DNA from: Aplectana chamaeleonis
Lineage: Eukaryota; Nematoda; Chromadorea; Rhabditida; Cosmocercidae
Direction of reading: 5' to 3'
Length of the DNA: 64,000 bases
Assembly (NCBI GenBank): GCA_029168955.1
Contig: JAPDOI010000268.1
Coordinates: 310,001-374,000 of the forward strand
Shown one piece after another: positions 10,800 through 22,479 of the stretch (position 1 is the stretch's first letter; every line of letters starts with the position of its first letter). A program made the position numbers and the translations under genes. The notes beneath the pieces are model-generated. The model saw only the letters and a program-made list of their open reading frames with translations, searched no databases and was not told where the DNA came from.

Positions 10800-11940
10800 A
10801 GCTTTAATAGGCCAACATTTGTTTAGTCGGATAGTATTTCATGCAATATCTGCCAGTTACTGTGTACCTGACGTTTCACTAGCCTTTACAGGAAGAAAAG
10901 AATCCCATCTATCAAAAGCCTTAGGTGATCAGAGAACGTCAGTAGCGCTGTTGTGTATGTGATTTGTACAGAATTTACCATCAAGTTCAACAAGGCCGTT
11001 AGCTTATCCCTCGCCGAAGATAATTCTGTTAATCCCTCCCAGCTATGTAATAGAAGTTTCCGTGCGAATAAATGCTGGGGATCCAAGGAATGGGTGTCTT
11101 TTTAAACTCTGAAAAGTGTGTTGGACCCGAAAAGGATTTATTCTGAAAGGGGCTGGCGGCCAGCGTGACCCAGCTTAGTTGATTCGGGGGCGTGCAGCAA
11201 ACCGCAAGCAAGCTTGGTGGTGTGGGAGTGTACGCCGACCCTAAGACTGGCCGATACAGGTACGGCATTCAGGTGCGGATAGGTGGATAAATACGCGATG
11301 ATTTGGTAGATATTTATGGCGAAAGACGGTCCGCACCGCAACAGGGCGCGGCTTAGGTTATGACCGGAGTCACTCACAATTTGTACTGTTAGTAGCAAGT
11401 TGTAGGCTCAAGGTTTTTAAATTGCTCAATTAAAATCACGCTTAAACGTTTTACTTGCAAAGCTACAGAAGTGGAGTGAGACTAGTCTAGTTGATTGCAG
11501 TGCTCACGATAAAAGCAGTCTTTGAATTTTCACCGGAAATCAGAAGCTCCGAGGGGTAGGCTGATCGAATACACAGAATGAGAGGCACCTAGTGACAGTT
11601 CGGCTGCTACATGCAACGCGCGCGACGGAAAGCCGTTCCTCTCACGTCGCCGCTGGAACTCCGCATACAGTGCGTTTAGCAAGCAGGACTGCTCGCCGGC
11701 GCTTCGCTTTCTGAACAATGTCGGCTAAAAACGAGCAATTGTGGTGCGCGCGAAGCGCGCACCTGATTTGGAAAAGGATTGCTTCTGCGCACACCCCTCG
11801 TTACAGAATCTCGGTTTGGAAGATAGTTCCGAACTTGGCATTTTCACAAAATGTAGAGCAGTGAAGGTTCTAAACACTGCCCAAGTTTCAGAAAACTCTG
11901 CTTTGTGGTTCTCAAGATATTGAAAAATTTGTGAATTTTA
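10800..11940. other. Non-coding part of the hAT-ended composite
   Basis: No gene recognised. A perfect short hairpin GTGCGCGCGAAGCGCGCAC lies at 11741-11759. Small frames such as that at 11138-11398 (-) show no family resemblance. Confidence 0.35.
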
Positions 11941-11942
11941 AA

Positions 11943-12265
<323 letters not shown>

Positions 12266-12399
12266 AGTCCAGTGAAACTTTGAATGATATGAAACGGTTG
12301 GCCAATTGAGAGAAATGGAGTGGTATTGTGATAAGAGTGAATTGATTGCAAGCGTTAGAGTAGGTCTCCTTACGTCCATCAGGAAGCGTATGCACACCG

Positions 12400-13045
12400 T
12401 TCATTGTGCGGGGTCCGACTGGAAGTGTGCCATGCGCAAAGGAACGTGCGCGGTACCCAACTGGAAGTGTGCCAAACCCCACAAAACAAATGTAGGATCC
12501 GATTGAAAGTGCGCCAAGCGCCAGGAAACGTGCGCGAGACCCGAATGAAAATTCGCAAAGCGCAGGGAAGAGTGTGCGAGACCCAACCAAGAGTGCGCCA
12601 AGCGCCGGGGAACGTGTGCGGGACTTGACTGAAAAGGCACCAGGCGCGCGGAAAAGTGTGCGGGACCCAACTAAGAGTGCGCCAAGCGCCGGCGAACGTG
12701 TGCGGAACCCCAACGGAAATGTGCCAAGCGCCACAGAACGTGTGTGGGACCTGACTGGAAGTGCGCCAAGCGCCAGGGAACCTGCGCGGAACCCAACTGA
12801 AATTTCGCCGAGCGCCGGGGAACGTGTTCGAGACCCAACTAGGAGTGCGCCAAGGGCCGGGAAAAGTGGGCGGGATCTAACTGGGAGCACGCCAAGCGCC
12901 GGAGAACGTGTGTGGGACCTGACTGGAAGTGCGCCAAGCGACGGGGAACGTGCGCGGGACCCCAATTAAAATGCGCCGAGCGCCGGAGAAACTGTGCGGG
13001 ACCCAACTGGGAGCGCGCCAAGCGCCGGGGAACGTGTGCGGTACC
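12400..13045. repeat. 42-bp minisatellite, about 15 units
   Basis: Tandem degenerate units of 42 bp built around GGGACCCAACTGGGAG and TGCGCCAAGCGCCGGGGAAC. Because 42 is a multiple of three, all frames stay partly open and give a 14-residue protein-like repeat (ALGALPVRSHTRSP-like on the minus strand). This is an artefact of the period and not evidence for a gene. Units differ by scattered substitutions, so the array is old. A second short array of the same unit and orientation follows at 13350-13505. Confidence 0.92.
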
Positions 13046-13049
13046 AAAA

Positions 13050-13350
13050 GCACGCCCATGCCGATCATTTTTTCCGCAGGGCTACCGTAACCGTTCTTGA
13101 ACAAAACATGATAACGAATGTAAACACACGCTCATAACATGCGGGGTATAAAAAAGTGGAGGAGCGGTATGCATTCATTCACACACCGCTCTACTCGAGA
13201 AGCCACTGGGGAGTGGCTGGGGAGGTCGAAATTGTGCAAACATGTTTGTTGGCTATTAGGATGAGCTCATAACCAAGCTGACACTCGGAAAATTTTTAAA
13301 GGAGGGTTACGGTGGCCCTGCGGAAAAAATGATCGGCATGAGCGTGCATG
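13050..13350. repeat. Inverted pair between the two minisatellite blocks
   Basis: The segment at 13050-13092 (ATGCCGATCATTTTTTCCGC, then AGGGCTACCGTAACC) recurs inverted at 13306-13345. The pair brackets the first promoter-like module. This suggests that a short inverted-repeat element inserted into, or seeded, the minisatellite. Confidence 0.7.
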
Positions 13351-14095
13351 TGTGCGGGACCCAACTTCGCCGAGGAAAGCGTGAGGGACCCAACTGGGAG
13401 TGCGCCAAGCGCCGGGGAAGGTGTGTGGGACTCGACTGAAAAAGCGCCAGCACCGGGGAAAGAGGGCGGGACCCAACTGGGAGTACACCAAGCGTTACGG
13501 ATCGTGTGTTTGACCGAAGTGGGATGACCGGCAAAGGAGTGAAAATCGAAAACGCGGTTGCGATTCATACGTTCATCTAGAGACGATTATAAATTGCCAC
13601 CGGCAAAAATTCTCACGGTAAACAAAATTGATGATAACCAGTTGATAAAGGGTAGGGTAACTATAAAATAAATTGAGAGCGGTGTGTTTTCATTCACACA
13701 CCGTCATTTTCCGGAGGTGAGCGGCTGAAGCTGAACACACCAGGGACTAGGGAAAAGGCCTCACCGGTGATAGAGATAACACGATATTGGAGCCTACTCA
13801 TGAAAAACTTTGGTAAGAAAAACTACTACACTTCCGTGAGAATTTCGTGGTGGTGGCAAATTATAATCCTGTTTCATCATAAGAACGTAGAGGCCAACCG
13901 AACATTGCTCAACACGACGCGGTCGCGTCACGGCTCTCGTAAACAAAATTGATGATAATAAATGGTAGGGTACAAAAGAAGTAAAGAGCGGTGTGTTTTC
14001 ATACACAAACCGTCCTTCTACAGGGGTGAGCAATTCAGGATCTGCCTGGGCTAGGAAGTAGGTAAATAGCACCACCGGTGATCAAGATATAACAA
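13100..14095 (+). promoter_or_regulatory. Three promoter-like modules in tandem
   Basis: The same module occurs at 13100-13250, 13615-13790 and 13937-14095. Each has AACAAAA...GATGATAA, then GGTAGGGTA or CGGGGTATA leading into a TATA-like box (TATAAAAAA at 13147, TATAAAATA at 13662, TACAAAAG at 13971). About 20-30 bp later comes a hairpin GAGCGGTGTGTTTTCATTCA with the complementary CACACACCG, then a GGGGTGAG-type phrase that looks like a splice donor, and a CACCGGTGAT box. TATA plus a TCATTCAC start-like sequence suggests tandem Pol II promoters, as in some retroelement leaders. Function is not shown. Confidence 0.45.
13350..13505. repeat. Second block of the 42-bp minisatellite
   Basis: About four units of the same GGGACCCAACTGGGAG repeat as at 12400-13045, in the same orientation. 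Confidence 0.88.
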
Positions 14096-14178
14096 AATTG
14101 GGCTAGAAAACTATAGAAAATTATAGAGCCGTGACGCGACCGCGTCGTGTCGAGCAATGTTCGGTTAGCCTCTACGTT
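13884..14178. repeat. Inverted-repeat element with 54-bp arms
   Basis: Arms at 13884-13937 and 14125-14178 are almost perfect inverted copies (ACGTAGAGGC...CGACGCGGTCGCGTCACGG). The third promoter-like module lies between them. Confidence 0.75.
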
Positions 14179-14365
14179 TTTATTGTTTCATCTAGTCGCC
14201 ATTGGGTTTGGAAACCAAGAAAAAGGGTGTGAACTGTGGTGGCGCTAGAAGGGGTGGGCAAGTGTTATGCAAGAGGGGTCTACTACACAACTGCATGGAC
14301 ATATGAAGGTCATATCTGAGGGTGTAATGTGCCTTTAAAAGGAAACTTTTGCTAAAATAAAGTGA

Positions 14366-14994
14366 AATTATCTAGCTGTTTTGCTTTGCTACGGATTAGT
14401 ATGATTTGGAAATGTGACATTTGTGAGAAACTCGTTAAGAGAAGTGAAATGTCTTATGCTACTGATTTGGCATGGGAATAAACTCAAAAGAAGCGCTAAA
14501 AACTCAGTGAAATGATTCATCGTTGATTTGGCTGTGCACTTGTTTACTAAACAACAAAAATTGAGTGTGACATTGAAGAGCCAAATCACGCGTTTCTCTT
14601 CTTAAATCAACCTAACGCTTGCAGTTTAGGTTAACAAGTCTCAGGTCCTTGCAAAATTATGTTGTGTTCCCATGAAAGTGGAAATAACATCACGTAGTGA
14701 GTTAATGCGAAAGTTGTCAACTAAGAGAACTGCTGTCACACGAATACATAAATGCTCAGTAACAAGTGCGTGATTTGGTTTTTCAATCTCACACTCAATT
14801 TTTGTTGTTTAGTAAACAAGCGCACAGCCAAATCAACGAAGAATCATTTCACTGAGTTTTTAGCGCTTCTTTTGAGTTTATTCCCATGCCAAATTAGTAG
14901 CATAAGTCATTCCACTTTTTTTAACGAGTTTCTCACAAATGTCACATTTCCAAATCATACTAATCCGTAGCAAAGCAAAACAGTTAGATAATTG
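14366..14994. mobile_element. Large foldback element, arms about 235 bp
   Basis: 14366-14600 and 14762-14994 are about 90 percent identical in opposite orientation. The ends are AATTATCTAGCTGTTTTGC and its inverted counterpart. Both arms yield look-alike 66-72 codon frames on opposite strands, which simply reflects the palindrome. The loop is about 160 bp with no gene. It is a MITE or foldback transposon of unknown superfamily. Confidence 0.85.
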
Positions 14995-15010
14995 AATCGC
15001 TCTATATGGT

Positions 15011-15102
15011 CCAAAACTTGAATGAGGTGTGCCTGCTCCACCCACTTTCCGTGTGACTACCGAGGATGTGGGTGGGGTGAGCACACCATATTCAAGTTTC
15101 GG
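15011..15102. repeat. Short foldback, 92 bp
   Basis: CCAAAACTTGAATGAGGTGT...CTCCACCCAC pairs with GTGGGTGGGGTGAGCACACC...TTCAAGTTTCGG; the stem is about 36 bp around a 20-bp loop. Confidence 0.7.
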
Positions 15103-15109
15103 GGCCGCA

Positions 15110-15990
15110 ATTGCTATTGATTCCATGTTTTGAGCTGTTATTCGACACTGCTGTTGCACTGGGCCTCGGACCTTCCGATTTCCGGTGAAAAGTTAAAGAA
15201 GGCTTGAATCGTTGCCTTCAAAGATTTTTCAATTTCTCATATTTACACCATTTCTCAACGAACTCTGCTCTGCCAGAGAGTCAAACCTTAACAGGGAGAC
15301 AGGGAAGAATCTGCCAATCGAATACAATTTTTGAGGGCTTTTATAGCCTATCTGCATCATTTTGAGACGGCCGAAGTTGGGCTTATTGGGCTCATGATGT
15401 CAAAAACTCTTTATCGCTGTAATATTTAGGCATGACCGACCGTTCCGCTGCTTGCTCCGCCCTGACTCATCCGAGCAAGCTAGGCTTTATGTACTGAAAC
15501 GTTCCTTTCAGCTAATGATCTTGAAGTTGAAAATATAAATGAACAATTTATACCATCAGCCCACCACCGATGATAAGCCGACCGATTTAAACGAATTCTC
15601 AACTGGTTCATAAGTCTAGAAAAGGCTGCCTTTATGCTAAAACTTTGATACCTTTCGGTTTTGTAATCTTCTTGGAACTTGCAGAATGCGGTATGCTTCT
15701 GAGAAAGATCTTTTTTTTTTGGCATTTTTGGCGTTCCTAAGGGATTAATAATTTAATGATTAAAAAAGACATTTGGAGGCACCCAAACAACTCAGAACTT
15801 GAACGAACTCCTCGAATCACTAAGTCAAATTATTCTCACCAGTTACCGATCTGAAGGGCACAATTACACATTACGTGAGCTGCAACTAGGAGCTGGAACT
15901 AGTCAAAAATTATTTGTTGTGGCTTCGAATCGCTGACCAACTCAGAAACTGCGGTGAGGGCAAACCCTGCTGTTCTACGCATTTTTGCCG
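15110..15990. other. Non-coding part of the hAT-ended composite
   Basis: No gene seen. The segment 15425-15480 (GACCGTTCCGCTGCTTGCTC, then CTCATCCGAGCAAGCTAGGC) resembles 23765-23815, so both belong to a dispersed repeat. Confidence 0.35.
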
Positions 15991-16119
15991 AAATTTTGCC
16001 GTTTTTCGCGAAAATTTCAGCAAACGGCAACGGCAAACCCCGAAAATGGCCGGCAAACGGCGAACGGCAATCGGCAATCGGCAAACGGCAATTGTCGCAC
16101 ACCCCTGACTGTCACTCTC

Positions 16120-16835
16120 GGAGTCATAGCTATGACGCATGACAATACCCACAATCTACATCTTCGTCATTGTTGTACTCGTGGGCTTCATATGTATTCA
16201 TCAGAACTTTGACACACAAGATCATGCCACCCCCTTCTGGGAGTCCGAATGATTGCCTGTTACCCAGAAAGCTGTCTATAAGTTGCCAGAAAAGTCCCAA
16301 AACCCATTTGTAGACCAAATAAAAATAGCGAAAATCGCATTTCGCTCACCAAATATGACAGGAATTATGTGGGAAAATGCGGTAGCCATGAGTTCCATGA
16401 ATAAGCGTTATTATGCTTTGGTTGACCCCTATAGGCCCGTAGTAAACCCACCACTCAGTCAGGATTATCTGAATGGGTGATAAGATGAGCCCGAAACGAT
16501 TCAGACAGGGTTCAGACGAGTCCGAAATCGTACCGAGCGATAGATTGCATTCAAGCGGTCGGTCTTGCAAAGCCATGATGATGGGGGTATGATTATACCT
16601 GTGATGACAAGAACAACAGGCCATTATTCTCTACGTGGTCGTTCACGGATCGACCAACTCCATGCTCCGTTTCTCAATAAATGAAATGCTGTTTGATTCG
16701 TGGAAGCTGATATTGATAATAATACATTGATAAGCCGAAATCTCAGCTGAATTATTTAAGTTACTCCTTTGCTCCTTAGAACAGTCTCGAGCGCACTCCT
16801 GACCTGGCACGCTGTTTCTCTCTTCTCTAGCCAAG
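16120..16835. other. Intergenic stretch
   Basis: No recognisable gene on either strand. Confidence 0.35.
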
Positions 16836-16838
16836 AAG

Positions 16839-16880
16839 TCAGTCAGATCTGACTGAATCGATTCAGTCAGATCTGACTGA
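16839..16880. repeat. Perfect 42-bp palindrome
   Basis: The sequence equals its own reverse complement and is built from two copies of the 18-bp palindrome TCAGTCAGATCTGACTGA around ATCGAT. It could extrude as a cruciform or bind a dimeric factor; neither is shown. Confidence 0.95.
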
Positions 16881-16937
16881 GTGATTCAGCTTAACTTGTT
16901 TGTTGCCGACTTTCTCTGTTTAGCCTAGGTCGCTATC

Positions 16938-17268
16938 CTACAACACGTACGTCTGAAATGTGTGCGGCTCATCTGAATTCTTTTCAGAATATGGATTCAG
17001 ATAGGCTGAACTGAAATTTTCGCCGGCTTTACTACGGGCCATAATCACGTCGGGCGGTGCGGCTTTGAGTGATGTGACAACAGCGCATCTGGCACTCAGA
17101 TACAGAAGTGGGATGCATGGATTTGCTTCTCCCAAGGACAAACTTTACGAGCTCATTCACGGGAGTGAAGCGAAAATGGATGTTGCCGTATTTTTCGCTG
17201 GTGGAGTAAATAATGTTCCCGAACAGGAGTAGAATACCCGCGCTAAGTTTTATGAAAACGAGGACCAT
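16938..17268 (-). pseudogene. Candidate secreted-protein gene fragment
   Basis: The frame starting at 17268 opens with a good signal peptide (MVLVFIKLSAGILLLFG, cleavage likely near IYS), then a polar stretch and SVSECQMRCCH, a cysteine spacing that recalls PAN/apple-type extracellular domains. The ATG is preceded by TTTTAAAAACAG, a plausible cis or trans splice acceptor. A stop follows RRDYGP after 78 codons. An overlapping frame continues with SKAGENFSSAYLNPYSEKN to 16938, which would fit one frameshift. The family is not identified with certainty. It could be a short or unprocessed exon, or a relic. Confidence 0.3.
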
Positions 17269-17280
17269 CTGTTTTTAAAA

Positions 17281-17605
17281 TTTTTTATTTACTTTTTAAA
17301 ACCTTTTTCAATGTGACAGATATGTAAGAAGCTTTTCATTTTTTTTTGTTTTTCTCTATTTTATTATTTAAATATTTGTTTTATTGTTTTACTTTTTTTA
17401 ATTTGTTTATATATATATATTTTATTTTTAAATTTTTTAAAACCTTTTTCAATGTGACAGATATGTAAGAAGCTTTTTATTTTTTATTTTTATTTTTTAG
17501 TTATTTATTTTATTTGATTTATTTTTGATATTTGTTTTTATATTTTTTTTTCTTTTAAATTTTTGAAACCTTTTTTAATGTGACAGATATGTTAGAAGCT
17601 TCGAA
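17281..17605. repeat. AT-rich tandem repeat, three units of about 135 bp
   Basis: AACCTTTTTCAATGTGACAG followed by ATATGT.AGAAGC occurs at about 17300, 17441 and 17567, separated by T-rich spacer. The spacing is about 141 and 126-130 bp. No gene. Confidence 0.85.
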
Positions 17606-18234
17606 TTTTAACCTCATGAAAAGGGAAAGCTGTATCGCCTCACTGCGTATGCTGAATCTGCACCCCTTTGACCTGAATTAGACGAATTTGTGATAGAATC
17701 TTGGCATGCATTCATAGCACTTTGAGTTTTTCTCAAATACTGTTTTCTGGGTAAAATTTTGAAAATGTTAAGACAATTGAATATTCAACTGAATCGGCAA
17801 TTTTCAAACTTTTGTTTTTTTTTCGAATATTTTATTAGTGCGAAAAAATCCATGTTCCATTCTCTATATAAATACGTAATCGACTGACCTCAGAGATGAC
17901 ATTGCCCTGATAAGCCACCGAATTTGGAAAATCGAAACATTGTTATTTCCCAGATACATATTCGGCGGCGACAAGAGGTATTTGAAAAAAACTGCTCAGC
18001 TGTATTCATGTCTTGATTTGAAATTGATCGTCAATTTCAACAAGCACTCGAATGCCCGGTTAAAACCTTTGAATAATAAATTTGGATGACGGGTTCTAAT
18101 AACATCAAATAAACAAATTATTTGAATACACTTTACGGTCGAATGAATTTTTCAAATGTTGCATTCTCGAGTTTACCGAATGAGTGAATTTTTTCGATTT
18201 CTTGTGTTCAGTTTTACTAAAATTCATTAAAGAC
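17606..18234. other. Intergenic stretch
   Basis: AT-rich, with no open frame of note and no repeat recognised inside this window. Confidence 0.35.
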
Positions 18235-18640
18235 TGCGAGAAAGTTGTTACGCGTTCGAGACTTACTAGGTTACGGTAGGTGAAACATATTTTAGCAGGC
18301 TTTTTCTACCATAAAATGTTGAAAATCGATGAATGGACCCCTTCGTGCTCAGTACCCCGAATAACAGACCATATACTCACCGTATTCTACCGGAATCTAT
18401 GACAAATCGAGTGGTTCCGTATTGAGAACTCCAAACACTCTTTACAGAGAAGTTTCGAGGCAAATCTGCGTCTTGGAAATGAGCAAACTTTGTATTTTGC
18501 CCCCAAAATCCTCCCCGGTGAGAGGCTTGGAAAGAAACCTGTCGAAGCTCTTCGAAACTCGACAAATATACCTCAGTTTCGTGTTCAGGGCCCGAGTAAC
18601 TCCCACAAAAATTTTCGAGCTAAATGCGAAACGACGTTTG
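18235..18640. repeat. Family A fragment
   Basis: Contains the family phrases GTTACGGTAGGTGAA, CAGTACCCCGAATAAC and CCGTATTCTACCG in the order seen in the family A interior. No inverted arms are visible, so it is a partial copy. Confidence 0.55.
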
Positions 18641-18724
18641 TAACGTTAATAACTATCTAATTCCTAGAGAATAAGCTGACTCACTTTAAGGCGTACGCGC
18701 AAAAAACTCTGTCCTACTTTTCAC

Positions 18725-19868
18725 CAGGTTGTTCAATAAGTTTTGTCGTTCGATAAGAAAAACACAATTTTATGGTTCAAAATACACTTTATTATTCGGT
18801 ATAATCTCCCTGAACATTATAACACTTGCTCCAACGATCCTCCAATCTATGGATCCCACCCCTGAAGTGAGAATCCGGAAGGTGTGCAAAATACGCTTCA
18901 ACAGCCGGTATGACCTCTTCATTTGGTGAAAAAAGGCTACGCATAAATTTTTTGAGTTCTGGAAACAAATTGAAGGCGCTGGGGACCAAATCTGGTGAAT
19001 ACGGTGGATGCTCCAGCAATTCGAACTTTAATTCATGAATTTTAGCCATTGTCAAAATGCTCTTGTGACAAGATGCTTTGTCCTGATGAAAAGGATTTTT
19101 TTTCTTCTGCAAACCGGGTCTTTTTTCATGATCGCTCAATAGCGAAGACAATTTGAGCCACATCTGTCGTCACGTTCGGGAAATCGTCAAAAGTCGTTCG
19201 GGAAATCGTCAAAAGTTTTCCTTTATCTGGTCTAAAAGGTTGCAATAATATTCAGAATTAAATTGTTTCACCAGTTCGCAAGTAATCCAATTTGTTTCGC
19301 ATCCCAAAAAAACTGATGCCATAACCTTCTTGGCCGATTTCCGGACACGAACTCGTTTCGAAACCGAACAACCAGGTTCACACCACTCTTCGGCCTCTTG
19401 TTTCGATTCAGGAGAATGGTGATAGATCCAAGTCTCATCCATAGTGATGAAGCGACGCACAAAACCCACTTTATCCTATTTAATACACTCGAAATATTGC
19501 TGAGAAAGTCGCGTTCGAATGTGTTTTCACTCCATTGTTAGCGAATGCGGCACCCTTTGTGCCCACAGCTTTCTAAGACCCAAAATTTCACTAAAAATAT
19601 GGCTCACACTGCTTTTGTGACATATTTTTTTCGTGAATTTCTTTCGGTGCTACACCTTCCAAAAACAAGAATTTCATCATAGCACTATATTCAATTTTTC
19701 CATTGCTCTGACACGGCGACTCTAAATGGCTTGTAAACAAGGAATGAATTGACAGATTGAAATAAAACTTTACATAGTTACGTTCATTTGAAGAGTGTAC
19801 CAACAAAAAAATTTGGGCAAGTAGCAACGCCCTCTCCTATCGAACGACAGAACTTATTGAACAACCTG
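18725..19868 (-). mobile_element. mariner of a second lineage, 1144 bp
   Basis: Inverted ends of about 30 bp: CAGGTTGTTCAATAAGTTTT then GTCGTTCGATA on the left, and the reverse complement at 19839-19868 with one or two differences. Flanking TA dinucleotides are not preserved. The transposase on the minus strand differs clearly from the two copies at 9.2 and 57.1 kb. Confidence 0.9.
18792..19827 (-). pseudogene. mariner transposase (irritans/vertumnana-like), degraded
   Basis: Three pieces in different frames. The N-terminal trace (19750-19591) has GKIEYSAMMKFLFLEG and KEIHEKN. The middle (19469-19209) has FVRRFITMDETWIYHHSPE, carrying catalytic Asp 1, then KKVMASVFLG. The C-terminal piece (19163-18792) has HQDKASCHKS with Asp 2 and HPPYSPDLVPSAFNLFPELK. 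At the position of the third catalytic Asp, 34 residues after the second, this copy has Ala (PSAFNLF where active mariners have PSD), so it would be inactive even without the frameshifts. Lineage assignment rests on motif style only. Confidence 0.9.
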
Positions 19869-19869
19869 A

Positions 19870-20490
19870 TCAACTTTCCGCGTCGGTGAGCTCCTGAGGT
19901 ACAAGATAGTAGCAAAGAAGCCCCACAGAACCCTCAGCTTCAAAAAAATTTCGTTCAAAAACTTTCAAACCATTCTTTTTCGGCTCCTCAATTGGTTTTG
20001 GCGTGTGAGGTGCAGAACGTTAGAACTTTTTTTCTAAAGGTCAGAAGTGGCTTTGCGCTTGGAACCTCTAAGAGGAACAGATTCCTTATGTCTTTTATAT
20101 CAGAAATGACTCAAAATAAAAGAAGCTTTCATTGTGCAAGTTTGGATGTTAGGATTTTCCGAGAAAAGAATTTCCAACACAGAGCCGTTTGCGCCTGCCA
20201 CGGCCCTTCTGTCCCTCGTGCCAGATGAATAGTGAGAACTGGTCATTTGAACCAGTCTAACTTCAGAACCATGCCTCTAAAATTCACCGGTGTGGTCTTC
20301 CGGACTCATTCATGAAATCGACCGTGGAAAATAGAAAGTGATTTTCAGCGCGAACGATGCCTTCAACAAAACTCCTCTATAACCTGATTAGAAGTTCTGT
20401 TTAGCAGCTACAAACTAAGATATTGGCGACATTCCTTGTAAGAGTCCTATTCAGATAGATTTTTTTGCGAACGATAAGATCCTGCAATGC
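19870..20490. other. Intergenic stretch with a MITE end
   Basis: No gene. The phrase GATTTTCAGCGCGAACGATGCC at 20340-20364 matches the right terminus of the AAAGGC-ended MITEs (compare 59735-59755). No left partner was found, so it is a truncated copy. Confidence 0.45.
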
Positions 20491-21025
20491 TACAATACCC
20501 GCACTAATTTTTTCAAAAAAGCCGCAAAAGTCACGAAATGGCGACTGTGGCGGCTTTTCGTCATAACAAGGCTCAAAGAAAATAGTTCAGGGAGCTAGGG
20601 GCATATTTGGAATAAGCACCGAGAGCTTTTCTTTTTGAGCACCAACATCTCTTCACCTGGTCCCGTTTGAAGCGAGAATGGACTTGGCACATGTGAAGAG
20701 GACAAAAAATCGATTTTTCCGGATTGGGTTGCCACAGAGCTCATTTGAAAGAGGAACAAAAAGTAAAGTTGTAGGCCAAGTCGAGGTTGGATTGGTCCCT
20801 TATGAGCTGAGAACGGGACGTCGGGGGTATTTTCGTTCACCCGATTTCTCTGTTAACCCTATATGCCTTGCTGGCAGGTCAAAAATGTGTGTGCTCAAAA
20901 TGAAGAGCTCTCTATGCTGATTCCGAATATGCCACTAGCTCTTCAAACGGGTTACTTTGAGCCGAGTTATGACGAAAAGTCGCAAATTCGCGACTTTTTT
21001 TGTGTAAATTAGTGCGAGTATTGTA
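20491..21025. mobile_element. TACAATACC-ended foldback, copy 1 (535 bp)
   Basis: Ends TACAATACCCGCACTAATTT and the inverted AAATTAGTGCGAGTATTGTA. The arms pair over about 250 bp (CCGCAAAAGTCGC, AGGGAGCTAGGGGCATAT, GAGAGCTTTTC on the left against their complements on the right). A TA flanks both ends if the terminus is CAATACC. A second copy lies at 47075-47637 inside a glycerol kinase intron. It is non-coding. Confidence 0.8.
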
Positions 21026-22475
21026 TGTGCTTCCCTAGCTACTAAGATTAGTCCTTCCTCAATTTGCTTGAAAGGACCCAAAGCTAAGGTTCCTGCAGCA
21101 GACAATATTTTCTATCGTTAATGTAGCCCTCGAATTTCCAAGATGACTGAATATTCGGAAGAGCGAAAGAAACTTAACTCCAGATCGAAAAAAATCTGAA
21201 AGGTGGATATTGAGATTTTCGTTTGAATGAAATCTTCGGACGAATGAAAACTTCGAATTTTCGATTATTCAAAGTTTTTGAATATTCGATTCCGTCACAA
21301 GTCAATTTGCATGGTTCATTGTTTTCGGTATTTGTCATGTGATATGGCATGATGTTTGTGGGGGGATGAGACTGATGATGGCGTACAGATGGCTGTCAAC
21401 TGTCGCGTCGTCTTTCTGACCGGATAAGAATGATATACGGGGGGTTTGTCTGGCGGGAGCTGGCTGGCCGTCTATGGCAGATGCGCGAAAACACCGATGA
21501 CACCCGCTGAATGCCATCTTCATTCTTCTTACTCTTCATCTCATCATCGAATGACCTTTCAGTGATTGACAACCCCTTTTGTTTCTGTTCGTGCATTACT
21601 CACTCCTGTTCCTTCGAATTTTTCAAACGGCTTGTTGGAGCTTTATGTGTTTCTGGTTGCGGTACGAGCAATTTTCAGAGAATAAACTGTTGAAAAAAAA
21701 ACCCGCAAATATTTAATTACGACTGTTTTTGACGCACTGCGGCATTTCTGAGATCCAAAATTTGGAAGTGGTTTTTTTCGATTGCTTGACTATTGGAATA
21801 CATATACGAATATTTTTTTTCGGATGCTCACTCGAGTGCGAATATTTTGACAAAACTATATTAGGTATCTTGAGATAGCGAGTATCTAGCACTTCTTTTC
21901 ACTGGAAACTAATCCTCTGGGCCGACAACCCTTCCATTTTGTGGGCGGACTGATCCAGTGAGTGGGCTAATCCACGCATCTTTCACCATTTTGGTGTCCG
22001 GTTTTCGTCAATCATTCTCTACTACTTTCCTCAGAAGTACCCGAAGCTTACGCTTCTGCACAGAAAAAAAAGCGGAAACTTCTTTTAACTATAACAAACA
22101 CTAGCTTTTACACGTAAGGGACCGTTCGCCCACGGCTCATCTGCGCAACCGACAGCGCGCTCTACGGTCAATCAGTTCAGCGAGGAAATTTTTGTTAAAA
22201 ATGAACCCGTACAAAAGAATTTCAAAGCGTCTCATATCTGCCCCGCGGAAATGTGGGTTCTTTTTAGTACGGGTCTCCCAGCTACAAGGAAAAACGATCC
22301 AAAATTTTTTTGGAAGAATAAGAAAAAATTGAGTTGGAGGTGTGGGCGAGCAGTGTGGGCACGCGGTCTCCTCGACGTTGAAGGCCAGAAGAAACGAGAG
22401 GGGATTTTGCATTCAACCCAATACGTAGAGTTCGCGTAATAATTTTAGTCTGATGAATAGACGGAGCTGCGACGG
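21026..22475. other. Intergenic stretch
   Basis: No family-level similarity in any frame. TTCGAA-rich low-complexity sequence lies at 21180-21290. Confidence 0.35.
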
Positions 22476-22479
22476 TAGA

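Noticed and set aside
14389..14970. Two similar 66-72 residue proteins on opposite strands
   Set aside because: They are the two arms of one foldback element.
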